DNA of 64,000 nucleotides from Tilletia caries. Taxonomy: Eukaryota > Basidiomycota > Exobasidiomycetes > Tilletiales > Tilletiaceae. Location: the NCBI GenBank assembly GCA_032718865.1, contig JALUTQ010000036.1:89518-153517 (forward strand). The letters are read 5' to 3'. Numbering within the stretch: the first letter of the stretch is position 1; each line of letters begins with the position of its first letter. Under the pieces are notes generated by a model. That model was not told where the DNA came from and searched no databases. It saw nothing but the letters and a program-made list of their open reading frames with translations. Positions 11,620-22,273 of the stretch are shown here, one piece after another. The translations under genes and the position numbers were made by a program.

Positions 11620-12959
11620 ATGGCCTCCTCCGCCCCCGCCACTCCCTCCCTCCGGGACAAGGGTTTCGCACCCAGCATGCTCATCTTCCCCGTCACCGAC
11701 ACTCTCTTCCAGCTCTTCGGCAAACTCGTCCCTTTCCTCCTCCCCAACCCTCCCGTTCCCATGCCGTCCGAGAGCGACACCATTCGCGACGTGTCTGGCA
11801 AAACATGCGTAGTCACCGGCGCGAACAGTGGTATTGGTTTGGCCATCACTAAGGAGTCAGTATGCCATACATATATACCATCGAACGAGAGCGAATTGGG
11901 CGAGAACTGACAGCTCACCTCTCTCTGGCCCCCGTGTGTGTGATCACTCTCCCCTCCAGACTCATCCTACGCGGCGCCATCGTCACCATGGCCTGCCGCT
12001 CCTCGACCCGAGCAGAGAAAGCACGGAACGAGCTTCTCACCCAGCTCGAAAAGGAATCTCCCTCCACCAAGGACGCAGCCTCTCGCTTGCTCATCGCCTC
12101 CCTGGACACGAGCAGTTTCGCCAATGTCCGCGACTTTGCGAAGAGCTACACTGGCACCCAAGGACAAGACGGACAGAAGATCGACCTGCTTTTCCTCAAT
12201 GCCGGTATTGGCGCCCCGACTATTCACGAGGAATTGCTTACTGAAGACGGCTTTGAGCTGACCTAGTGAGTCCTATCCATTCGTTGCCTACAGCTGGGCC
12301 ACCTACAGCGGAGAGTCTGAGAATCCGCTACCGTGTAACACTCGCAGTCAAGTCAACTTTTTGGGCCACTTCCTACTGCTATACCTCCTGCGCTCTCACC
12401 TCGCCCCAGACGCTCGCGTCCTGTCCACCTCATCCGTGGGATCCCTCGGTGGGTCCTTTTTCAGCAACTTCAGCACGTCCCAAGTGAAAGGCAGACTCTC
12501 TCCGGGCTTCACTTCATGGCCCCGCCTTTCCAATCCAGCAAGCCGGACGCCTACCACGACTCGACCGCATACAGCCACACCAAAGCGATGCAGATCGTCC
12601 TGTCACGTGCACTCAATGAGAAGGCTGCCATCACAGGTTCGCGACGAATCACGCTCGCGTTCCACCCGGGTCTGGTCTCTACCAACTTTTTCCAAACCGC
12701 GGACCAGTTGCGCTCCATGACCATTATCCAATTCGCAAAGCAACTGCAACGCTTCGTCGGACTCCTCCCCGAAGAGTCAGCACGTACGCCCGTCTTCCTC
12801 GCCACCGCGGCGGAGTCCGCGCTTGGAAAACGGGAGCGTTGGTCTAAGATCTGGTCGCGATGCATGCCATACACCACGCCTATCGACCTCTTCAATCCGG
12901 AGAGGTTCTGGCAGCGATGGTGCGCGGATGCCGAAATCCCCACCGACTGGTCAATCTAG
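11620..12959 (+). CDS. short-chain dehydrogenase/reductase, retinol-dehydrogenase-like
   Basis: Exons 11620-11855, 11960-12265, 12348-12435 and 12474-12959 give 371 residues. It is a Rossmann-fold NAD(P)-dependent oxidoreductase. TGANSGIG is the cofactor motif, LFLNAGIG is the NNAG-equivalent strand, and YSHTK holds the catalytic Tyr and Lys. The N-terminal stretch SMLIFPVTDTLFQLFGKLVPFLL may anchor it to a membrane. The third junction is odd. The frame changes around 12436-12473, and either a 38-nt intron (GTGGGA to CAG) or a one-base length difference in the T run at 12456-12460 restores it. Both readings lead into GLHFMAPPFQ and the active site. The substrate is unknown; similar fungal SDRs act on lipids or retinoid-like alcohols. 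Confidence 0.82.
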
Positions 12960-13156
12960 TCCGGAACCCTGCTTTACAAATCGCATGTATAGGAAGACTA
13001 TACACATATCCTTATTCCTTATTCCTTATCGAGATCATGATTCAAGATTCGCTCAATCCAACTTCAACGCGCCGCGCACCTCGGCGCGGTCTTTTTTTTG
13101 AACCACGGTTGAATGGTGATTGCAACACGTGTCCAGTGAAGAACAACAGGGCGAAG

Positions 13157-14119
13157 CTAAATGATTCTGCCTCGGCGCGGCTTGATGGAGAAGAGGTAGA
13201 AGGCCGCCCCATACAGCGCACCTCCCAGATGCGCCGAGTGTGAAATGAAATCCTGCCGATCCGAGGCGACCGAGAAGAAGTCGTACGCGACGTAGCCGCA
13301 GACCAGGCCCCACATCGGCACGGGAACGACGCCGTACAGGAGCATAGGCAGCCTGGGCCAGATACACGCCACGAGCGAGCCTAGGCCGAGGATGGAGCCG
13401 GAGGCGCCTATTGCGCCGTGCTCTTGCTGATTCCTCGTCGGTTTGGAAGGGATCGAACCTAGCTGCTGCAGAAGGCGTGGATTCGGCTTTTGGCGGTTGC
13501 GCTGGATGGATCGGTACCTCTCGAGAGCGACATGCGCGACGGACGCCGTCAGGCCCGCGCCCAGGTACGTCGCGAGGAACACGCGTGGCCCCAGCCTGGT
13601 ATTGATGATCGACCCAAACGCATGCAGCGCGAGCATGTTGAAGATGAAATGCGAGGCGTTCGAGTGGGTGAATGTGGAGAGGATCAGGGACCAGGGCCGC
13701 TGCATGACGTTCATCCCGTGCGTCATGAAGTTCTCGCGCAGCCAGAGTACCGCGGTCGGGTCGCGTCTCTTCTCCAGCTCGTTGTTCGCATGTTGGTAAT
13801 ATGCGAATACGAGCGTGTTGGCGCCGATGACGACCCAGAGGGCGTTGAGCCTGAGGCGAGGACGCCCTTCTCCCTCTTCTTCGTACGGTCTGCCGCCATG
13901 GGGAGGTGGGGGATACTGGAATTGGGGTGGGACGCGATACTGTCGTTTGCCTATTGGTCCGTTCCGATCTGGGAGTCCACGAGCGGTCTTTGTCGAGAGT
14001 GTGAGCCGGCGCGCCGCAACGAGGGACGGCCCCAAGCCGCTCAGTTGACGTATGTCCAATCGGACCTCCTGCGGCTGGACGTACGGCCTGGAGCAGCGCG
14101 GAAACACCCGAGTGAGCAT
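13157..14119 (-). CDS. PCP1: mitochondrial rhomboid protease (Pcp1/PARL-like)
   Basis: A single exon encodes 320 residues. The N-terminus MLTRVFPRCSRPYVQ is Arg-rich without acids and looks like a mitochondrial presequence. Several hydrophobic segments follow (LRLNALWVVIGANTLVFAYY, then ASHFIFNMLALHAFGSI). The catalytic serine is in GASGSILG and the catalytic histidine in HSAHLGGALYG, the usual intramembrane serine protease dyad. HSNASHFIFNM is the conserved loop region. Family members in the inner mitochondrial membrane cleave dynamin-like Mgm1/OPA1 and related proteins. The open frame continues 50 codons further upstream, but the ATG at 14119 gives the better targeting signal. No intron is needed. 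Confidence 0.9.
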   Translation of the reverse strand: MLTRVFPRCSRPYVQPQEVRLDIRQLSGLGPSLVAARRLTLSTKTARGLPDRNGPIGKRQYRVPPQFQYPPPPHGGRPYEEEGEGRPRLRLNALWVVIGANTLVFAYYQHANNELEKRRDPTAVLWLRENFMTHGMNVMQRPWSLILSTFTHSNASHFIFNMLALHAFGSIINTRLGPRVFLATYLGAGLTASVAHVALERYRSIQRNRQKPNPRLLQQLGSIPSKPTRNQQEHGAIGASGSILGLGSLVACIWPRLPMLLYGVVPVPMWGLVCGYVAYDFFSVASDRQDFISHSAHLGGALYGAAFYLFSIKPRRGRII

Positions 14120-14608
14120 CTTGGACTGATGGTGAGATGCTCGTTTGACCTTTTGTGAGTTACCTATGTAATGGAAGGTGGTGGAGAAGGCCAGACTGAG
14201 AAGTTGTCGGAGCGGCGAGCCATGGTCGAGGTCGCTGATTCGCTCTGGCTGGGACAAAGGATCGCGCAACTTCGCTGTTACCTTACACTAAGCCCAGGAC
14301 GAACTACTTACCACAGGGCGTGACTACGATTTGTCTGCAGATGCGGGTATCCAGCATGTCGTGGTAACGAGAGAGCGCGAAGGGATCACAGTCTGTGCGC
14401 GAACATTCCAGCCAGCAGCGAGCTGAGGAAACGATAAGCAACAGCATTGAACAGGCAACGAAGGGCTCGCAAGATTGAATCCCCGGGCAGTAGACACATT
14501 CGCTGACATCCTTTTCTGCGACGAACCTCCTCCTCCTCCTCCTCCTCATCTTCGTGGTCCCCATCCTCATCGTCAACGTCAACGTCCTCATCATCGTCTC
14601 CAGAGTCA

Positions 14609-14636
14609 GTCACGTGACCACGAGTCAGCCACGTGG
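14609..14636. promoter_or_regulatory. pair of CACGTG sites
   Basis: Two palindromic sites, GTCACGTGAC at 14609-14618 and CCACGTGG at 14629-14636, lie 18 bp apart centre to centre. Pairs of E-box/G-box sites are typical of bHLH-bound promoters. The nearest plus-strand gene (UBE2W-like) starts about 660 bp away, so the target is unclear. Confidence 0.35.
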
Positions 14637-14660
14637 CAGGTATTTAAAGAGAACCAACAC

Positions 14661-15034
14661 CTAGTTGTGAACCGAGGGCCACCGGGCCCGAAGAGAAGTC
14701 TTGCAGAGTCTCACAACGAACCTCGCAGACTGTGGGAGACAAGAGGAAGTTCCAACGCCAAAGAAGAAGTGTAGATTATACTCAGAAGGGGCTGAAGTAC
14801 AGGCAGGATTGCTTAATGTAACCAGGAAGAAGCTGAGCTTGGGAAGGAAGAGAAAAGGTGCTCGATACCCTGAGACCACTGAGAGAAATGTTGAGCGTTA
14901 GCGTCTGCAGACCATCGAACGGACCAGCTCGTTCTAGGACCATCCAACAGCTTCCAGCATACACGACATCCTCCCAGCAACACCTCAAGGAAGCACGAGG
15001 ATCACTCACCGATGCTGCGGAGGGCTGCGCTGGA
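14661..15034 (-). other. candidate micro-exon gene (3' part)
   Basis: Read on the minus strand, three exon-like units sit between good splice sites: 15010-15034 (25 nt; acceptor CTGCTCAG, donor GTGAGT), 14869-14904 (36 nt; acceptor TCTGCAG, donor GTATCG) and 14661-14729 (acceptor TCCCACAG, ending in TAG). Joined, they read open in one phase and give a peptide that includes TLTLNISLSGLRSARF and ends ARWPSVHN. The introns would be 105 and 139 nt. No start exon could be assigned, and the second donor is weak. The peptide matches nothing I recognise. It may be coding or a spliced non-coding RNA. Confidence 0.35.
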
Positions 15035-15299
15035 CTGAGCAGGATGCGACTGGAAGGTTCTCTGGAGGATGGCTGCGAAGGTATAAAAGGAGGCTCTCTG
15101 GATGTGGTTGTGGCTGAAGACGAAATGAATAAGCAAGACTTTCCTCTTCTTTACTCAGTCTGATCGATCATCGATCACAACAAGAAAGACCCGTCCATGA
15201 GACCCTGCCTTTCAACACACCTCGCACGTCCGTCGCTGCTCTCCCACAGACCGACAGACAGCAAGGACCGCAAGGAACTGACTGCCTGACTCGCCCGCG

Positions 15300-16002
15300 A
15301 TGGTCCTCACGAAGCGCCTGATGCGCGAGCTCCAGGAGATCAAGACAAAGCCCCTCCCACCAGGAATCACCCTCGTCCAAGCCGAGTCCCTCGAAGAATG
15401 GCACTTCCACATCGAAGTCCCCAACCCGCTCTACGCAGGTAAAGTCTTCCGCATACGACTCCGCTTCGTCGGATCGTACCCGCTCGAGGCGCCCGAGACG
15501 GTCTTCGTCACCACGGGCGGGTATGAGGCGCCCCAGATGGCACACTGCTACGAGAATGGACATGTATGCGCATCCATCTTGGGATCGGAGTACGTTTCTG
15601 CCCCCCTCCTTTCTCCTCCACTGCCCGCAGCTCTGTGACTGACCCTCTTCTCCTCATCTTCATTGGCAGATGGTCTCCCGTGCTCAATGCTCAGAGCGTC
15701 CTCATCACCCTCCAGAGCATGCTGGCCAGTTCGAAAGTGAGCGGTCGGCTGTTCCTCGATTGACCCTGAGTGAAGATCAGGTCCGCTTACCGCTCTGTCC
15801 TTTTTGTTGTCTCATCTGCAGAAGCTCGAAAGACCACCGGACAACTCCCGCTACATCAGAACAGCACCCGTCAGCCCAAAAGATACCGTACGTTATGCTG
15901 CCTTACTCTTTCCCAAAAACGTTCCCTCCTCCCGGACCCTCGTTGCTGACCGTCCCTTGCAACCACATGCAGAAATGGGTATATCACGATGACAACTGCT
16001 AG
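15300..16002 (+). CDS. UBE2W: UBE2W-type ubiquitin-conjugating enzyme E2
   Basis: Four exons (15300-15589, 15670-15736, 15822-15887, 15973-16002) give 150 residues, nearly the length of human UBE2W. The UBC fold starts LTKRLMRELQEIKTKPLPPG. The active-site cysteine is in NGHVCASILGSEWSPVL, where the tryptophan is completed by the first splice. The ending RPPDNSRYIRT plus KWVYHDDNC matches the distinctive UBE2W tail. UBE2W attaches ubiquitin to the alpha-amino group of substrate N-termini rather than to lysine. All introns have consensus ends. A TATAAAA box sits at 15082-15088, about 215 bp before the ATG. The strength of the C-terminal match makes another E2 class unlikely. Confidence 0.92.
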
Positions 16003-16785
16003 GGGAGGCACCCTCGTAATTGTCCTTCAGGCACGCCCGTGGCATTCGTACTCGCCGGACTACGCCTCGGACACCTTTCCGCCCCGGGATGTGTATGGCC
16101 AAAGGTGCAGCATATTGTGGCAAACGATCCGAAAGCGCCGGCCGGATATCCTACCCGACTTACGCCCTGGAGCACATCGTCGGCCCTTCCGTCTGTACGT
16201 TCAAATCTTCCTGCCCACCAATGCTCCCTGCCTCTCCTTGAACGTCAATCCTATTTCTACCTACCCGCCATCTCCGAGCGTCCACGCCCCCAAGTACTCA
16301 AGTGCAACCCCCCAGATCTCAAGCTCGCAAAAAGCCATCTTTCTCTCTGTTGTATCACCGCCACTAGCCGCCGTTACTACGGTCAATTCGTGTATCAATC
16401 TTTCAATCTCCTTGACGACCTCTCCAAGGGTCTGTTCTCATTCGACTCTGCACCTTGCACATTCCCAGGAAGGCACGCCAGCTGCGGGGAAGGCAAGAGG
16501 ACGAGAAAGCACAAGTTATGGCAAGGAGAAAGCGAGAAAGCGAATTTGGATGTTTTCTTCTTAAAAGTCTGGTACTATTATACAGGCCAAAACAGGCGTG
16601 CCGAGGGGAAACTGAAGGGAGGGTGCTTGTGAATAATGTGAATAATGAAGGTAACGGAAGTCGGCAGGGGCGTCCAGGCGTCCAGGACGAGGCACCCTGC
16701 AAGAAGTCGAAAAGAAGAGGAATTCGCCCGCGCTGATGTGAAGAACTGGTGCGATGTCCGTCTATGTATGTATAAACGCAGGCTC
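16003..16785. other. intergenic region between convergent genes
   Basis: This 780-bp stretch lies between the 3' ends of the E2 gene and the 7-TM gene. Plus-strand frames are open for up to 197 codons, but their composition shows no domain or hydrophobic pattern. I see no supported gene. It probably holds both 3' untranslated regions. Confidence 0.45.
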
Positions 16786-18705
16786 TCAAGGACTTCTCTT
16801 CATGTCCAATTTCAAATCCGAGCCTTCAAAACTTGACGTGCTCTCCCCAGCCCGTGCACCAAGCCCAAGCCCGGGCCCACGACCGTCCTCGCGCCGGCCG
16901 CCAGCGTAGCCCAAATTCGACCCATGCTCCGCCCACGAACTCAACGGCGACGCTACCAGGTTGAACCCGAGCCCTTCGTCGTCCTCATGTCGCCCACCGG
17001 CGTCCTCCTCGACGACCTGCTGCTCGGAGATGATGATCCCGTCCAGGTTCGGTGTGCCGTGCGCTCCCGGGAAGTTCGTATTGGTGAACCGCGGAGTCGG
17101 GTACGAGGAGGAGGAGAGCGAGCCCGCGGGGACGGTGTAGGTGCTTGCTCGTCCCAGACCCTGACCTTGCCCATCGGGAGTCTTGAGGATGGGCGTCCCA
17201 CTCTCCGCTCCCACCCCGGATGCACCATGGCCGATCTGGGACTGCGAATGCTGCTCATGCCCATGTCCGGACCCATTCGATCGGAGTCCCGCCGCCTTCT
17301 CCTCAGGGGACGTCTTCAGCCCAAGTCGAGCCAGCCGGATCGCCCACGGTACCTTCTGATGTTTGGACTCGGAGCCATGTCCGTGCAGGGATGGCCCGAG
17401 GGTGTCATCGCGCGATAACCCGGAGGGACGGGGTAGGCCGGTGTGGAATGCGATGCGCGCGAGGGTGTCTGCGTCTAGCATTTCCCCGTTCTTTACTCGG
17501 CCTTGGAGGGACGTCGGCAGGCGCTCGGCGTAGGAGTCTAGGCTGATGAAGGCTCGGCAGCCTAGCACGGCGTGTAGCATCGAACACAGCGTCAGACCGG
17601 CGCCTCGGATCGCTGCCTTGTCGTTCCTGCCGAAAAAGGCCAGCACAATCACAGCCGGCTTTGGGAGGTGGGACGCCATCATGTCAGTTCTTCAATCAGT
17701 CAATCAGCGCCAGGGAGTATTGTGCAATAAGACTCACCACCAGCCCAAGCGCAGAATACAGCAACCCTTCTCTCAAGAACATCTGCAACATCGTCGACCT
17801 CAACGTCTTCCGAATCGACATCACCTTGAAGGTCATCAAGCCGGCCGTGGTGAGATCCACAAGGACACACATCGAGTACGAGACGAGGAACGGCCAGCCA
17901 TAGTTGAGGATCTGGCAGGAGATCATGCCGGGTGTGAGGTCGGGGACACTGCCGATTCTGGTACCTTGGAAGATAGCGAAGGAGAAGGCGATATAGGGCG
18001 TTAATTCGGCCAGGAATATACAGATGACCCATGGAGCCTGCGGAAAGTACGTGAAAAGGTAAAGAGCCCAAAAAGTCAACTCTGTTTCCTCGCCGGGGAC
18101 AAGGCCAAAGAGAGAAGAGGTGGGGAAATGGGGAGAGTAAACGCACCCATTCCCAAATGGACAAACATCGCAAGATGAACACCAGCTGGCCAAAGACGAC
18201 CTGCAGGGTGGCGCCCACGGTAAGGACGTCAAACACGGCCCGACAGTCCGTCGTGTTTGAGGTTCGTAATTGGATCAGGTTCGGAATGATGGCGAGCCAC
18301 ATCGAATACCGGGCGGCGAAGAAGATGACCATCCTGTTTGGTTTTGCAAGGGAGTCGGAGATTGTCAGCGGATCCCGGTTCTCCCGCATGACACGAATTT
18401 CTGTAGGCACGTACGGTTTTCTGAATGGTCTTCGCCCTGTGAGGACGCTCAGCTCCCATGGTAATGTCGTGAGGTACTCCCAAATGACGATCCCTAATTG
18501 CACGTAGATGACAGCCTGAATAATCACAAGCGGCCGAAGGACGTCGTTCAGCTCCCCCAATCCAAGGTCTGTGCGCGGGGCGGCAAAGCCTCTGCCGAAA
18601 GCACCTGGCTCCAAGAAGAAAGCTCACCTTATATTGTTGGATGAGTCCGAGGAGTTCGAGAGTCTCGCTGTCGAAGGGGATGGTCGTTGTTGAATTGGAA
18701 GCCAT
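16786..18705 (-). CDS. multi-pass membrane protein of a basidiomycete 7-TM family
   Basis: Five exons (18628-18705, 18415-18551, 18147-18333, 17738-18037, 16786-17658) give 524 residues. About seven hydrophobic segments occupy the first 300 residues, with LVIIQAVIYVQLGIVIWEYL, LPWELSVLTGRRPFRKPM and SMLHAVLGCRAFISLDSY as characteristic blocks. These resemble the uncharacterised integral membrane proteins common in Basidiomycota (DUF6533-like). A 230-residue cytosolic tail follows; it is rich in Ser, Gly and His and looks disordered. The exon 2 acceptor (GGGGGAG) is non-canonical, and the exon 5 acceptor (CCCAAAG) was chosen because it keeps the seventh segment in frame. The function is unknown; a receptor role would be speculation. 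The gene reads away from the long repeat-rich gap to its right. Confidence 0.72.
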
Positions 18706-21020
18706 GGCCGCTGTCGGAAGAAAGAGAGAGGAAATCCTGGTTTCCGCTTTCGTGTTTGCGTGAGCAAGTTCGAGCCGTATACGTGTTCTTGACGCCTTGC
18801 GCGTGAGGCGCTGGCAACGAACGCAGCCTGTGTACCGAACAGAGAAAGGGAGAAAAACGCCGTTCCGATAGGGGGTCTGCTCGCCGCGGGACCTGGGCTC
18901 GGACAAAGGATGGGTAAAGCTCGCCGCAGAAGTCGAAATCGAAGCCTGCTGATGACCGCGCAAAAAAAAAAATCCTGCAGAAGAGAGGAGCAAGAGAGAG
19001 AGAGAGAGAGGGAGCGGAGAACGGCGGCGGGAAATGAACACAGGATGATGGTGGCGAAGAAGCTGGAAGAGGGCGGGCAAACAGAAGAAAGAAGATCGTG
19101 AGCAAAGCGCGGGAATCAATCGCCATTCGTGCATTCATTATTGGAGGCGCAGCCCAGCGCCGAGCCCATAACAGGAGAAAGGGGGTTAGGATTGTTTAGA
19201 GCAATAGCTATACAACAGCTATGCTATTGGGGGGGGTCCAATAGCCTTGTCAATGAGAGATACGCCTGACAAGCTGTTGTAAAATCCCAATCCCTTTAAA
19301 TTGAAACTGGTTTTTGACGCTAAAAAGTTTCAGAGTCTCAATCCCAACCCGCTACCCTTTTCTGGAGGCGATCTGGATGGGTGGCGGTCGTCTGGACACC
19401 TGCCCCGGCTCGCGGAGGATGCTGACGCTGGGAGCGTGGCCACACGATGAGTGCACCACCCCCCGCCCTGCCATTCCGCGAGGAGAGTATATCAGGCAAG
19501 CGTAATTCAATGGGCCTATGCCCGCGGTGATCCTGCCGCGTTTGGGCCCGAGCATCTGTAAGGTCAGGACTGAGCACGTGACTTGACGCGTCGTCGCGTC
19601 GAAGATACTCCAAACACGGGTGAGGTGAGACTCGTCTGGTGGTCTTCTGCGCTAAAATAGGTCCAAAATCCCTGAACCTGCAATAGGTACGACAATACCC
19701 TTAAGGTATTGACAAATCCCAATCTTGCCCAATAGCTGTACCTATTCGGAGGATTGACAAAGAGATTGGGAGGGCCATTTCTCCTGTGCATGCTGCGAAG
19801 AGAAAGTAGTGGGTCTAACGATCGATAAAGTGGTTAGTGGACGTGTTAAACAACGCTATCGATGGGAGGAAATTGGAAGCGATGCTGGCATGGGACCTAC
19901 CTCTGACAAAACTTAGAAGCCGCACATGCTTATACATCTGACCGCACGGCCTGGCCACCACCCCCGGCGCTCAGGCGGACCGTGAAAACCAGGGCAGATC
20001 TCACGACAGCCTTTGTTGGCTTTCCAAGAGACAAGGATGCTCCACAATCGCGATCGCGAACGAATCCTCGCTCGCGGGGGGTTTGCGCACAAATTTTCTG
20101 CTGCTCCCGCCGCCGCTTCACCCCCAAGCCCTTGGTCAGGCAGGAATCAAGACGCAACATGAGCGCATGGTTAGCATGAGCTCGCGTGACGCTGCTGGGT
20201 CGGGTAGGGGAGAAGCGGCCATCACCACACGCTCACGCGCACGGCGCAGCAGCAGGCGCAACTCTCGGTCCTTCGACATCCGCAGAAGCATCTTGACGCC
20301 GTCTTGCTTTTTGACTGTCTGTGCCGCAGCCTCGCTTCTAACGCCCGCATCAGCGTCGTCCGGGACGCGGGACGCCCTCCCTGCTGAGAGAAAAATAATC
20401 TTATGCTTGCGCTTATCCGACGTTGCCGATGTCAAAGGGCGCAATGAATGATTTTTGATCGTGGTTTCAAGAATCTTTTGGTGTCTTGTCTGCTTCTTAG
20501 CCACGGTCGACTTCCTTGGAGTTGGAGCGGGGCGGCACAGCAGCGACCTCGGCGCCTCAGCATCCCGGCGACGATGTCCAGAAGGAGACGACGGTAACCT
20601 CGCACCTCGGCGGGCCGGAGTCACATATGCGGCGAGGGCGGCAGGGGAGCGTACATACACCGCCGCGCATAAAGGTCCAAAGATCTCCCTTTCTCCCTCC
20701 TCCCCGCGTGTGTATAAGCGCGGACGGAGAGGGGAAGGCGGAGGCGGGCCGACCGGAAGGCGATCCGCGGTCGTAAGGGGGCGAAGCGCCTCGAGCGAGG
20801 GCTGATCGAGATCGATGCTTATTATGGCAGCGTCGATTCGTCGGATGGAAGACTCCGCGCCCTCCGCGCGGCCCGCGCCGTTATGTACTACTCGTCCCTG
20901 CTTCGCCCATTCCGCCGCCCGCGATGGACTGGCGATGTCCCTTGACCTTTGTCCGTAGTATAGTAGAGCCGAAGGCAGTCACTGTTGTTCACGTAGCTGA
21001 CGAAACAGGAATCGAGTTAT
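18706..21020. other. long gene-poor stretch upstream of the 7-TM gene
   Basis: More than 2.3 kb with no supported gene. It begins with a GA repeat at about 18988-19008 and an A10 run. The segment 19190-19780 carries short inverted motifs (CAATAGCT and AGCTATTG, TTGTCAAT) and several CCCAATC words, suggesting a decayed repeat. A CACGTGAC site lies at about 19575. The part from 20000 to 20900 is GC-rich with short frames of no recognisable product. Confidence 0.45.
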
Positions 21021-21948
21021 TGGCTGCCTTCCAAAATGCGATAAACTGACGCTCATAAACTTTTTCGACGTCGATAAACGTTTATCGTTATCGACTCCTA
21101 AGTGGTTTATGAAGGCCCCCCCCCCCCTGGTAAACTTGTCCTCCCGTCTTTCGCTCGCACTCCCTATGTAAAAACCTTATTTTCGATATGTTTCACCTAG
21201 TCTGATCACACCAGACCGGCGGTGATCAAAGAGTCACCTCCACGCGCTTATCAGAACTGTCGCCGCGGTGGCGGTCTGGCCGCATTCGACCCGATTTTGA
21301 TAGTAAGTGCTCGCAATTTTTGCAGTCAACCCCACTTGAAGCCCAACTTTGCACACCAACCGCATCACTTGACACAGACGCACGCACACAAAAATGCGCA
21401 AGAGCATAGCCAGGCACAGTAAGAATCATCTCCAGGCTTCGGATCTCTGTTCGATAAGTAGCAGGGCTGGTGGTGTTGCTTTGCGTCCATAGCAGGTGAG
21501 GGGAGAAAAGAAAAGTCAATTTTTCCACGTGGAACCCTCATGGAGCGCTTTTACCAGTGATAAGTACTGGGCAACGCAGGTGGCGGCGGGCAGCGTCGCG
21601 TCGCGTGGACCGTGTCAGACGCCCATCTGCACAGAGATGAGGTGAAAAAAATGGGTGTACGGTGGCCCGTGCACGCTGTTTCCCAGCTTGTCGAGGTAGC
21701 AAAAGGACGTTTGTCTCATTTCAAAACTCACTTAGTAAAAAAGCGGGCCACTTACTAAGTAAAACAGGTCGAATGCGTCCAGACCGTCACCACGGGATCT
21801 GTCCTGTCATCACGTGCGTCGACGGTCTGGTGTGACCAGACTAATGTTTCACCTGTTTACCGCTCCAATATTGGAAGCCCTCAACCCCCCGTCGATAAAC
21901 TGAGCGACCCCGAACGAAAAACGTTTCTCGCATTTTGGAAGTCAGCCA
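21021..21948. mobile_element. non-autonomous TIR element (MITE) with TTAT duplication
   Basis: The ends form 26-bp inverted repeats, TGGCTGCCTTCCAAAATGCG on the left and its complement with two mismatches on the right. TTAT directly outside both ends (21017-21020, 21949-21952) fits a 4-bp target-site duplication. Inside is a second inverted pair, 19 of 20 bases matching, at 21199-21218 and 21823-21842, and a perfect 16-bp palindrome CGATAAACGTTTATCG near 21070. No transposase is encoded in its 928 bp. The superfamily is unclear. Confidence 0.6.
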
Positions 21949-22273
21949 TTATTAGCATGTTCGGAAGTGACCCAAGCTGTCAGCATGGAGCATGGAGCAG
22001 GAGCATATGAGCGCCCCGGAGAGCGGGAACAGAAGAGAGGGTGTAAAAGGGAGCATTCCGCGTGTGTTCGGGACTGCACTTGTCGTGAGATTGAGCCGGG
22101 ATGAGCCACATGATGGAACGACAGACAACAGGCTGGGCGCCGAGCGCAGCCCCCAAGTGGAAGGGTTTCCTCTGCCTTGCATTGAACAGCGAATGCCCAC
22201 GCACAAGCAGCGGGGGCGTCCTTGTACATAGTTGCACTTTGTCTGGTTTACATCAAAGGTGAATTTGCGCCCC

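Noticed and set aside
10395..11852. Long plus-strand frame of 485 codons
   Set aside because: It is antisense to the HECT gene's Gly/Ala-rich exon and merely reflects its skewed codon composition, then crosses into the SDR leader.
16039..16632. Open frame of 197 codons on the plus strand after the E2 gene
   Set aside because: It has no domain or membrane pattern, starts inside the 3' region of the E2 gene and has overlapping open frames in other phases, so it is likely chance openness of GC-rich DNA.
19190..19780. Possible transposon with CAATAGCT inverted ends
   Set aside because: The inverted words are short, the ends do not align over more than about 10 bp and no target duplication was found.
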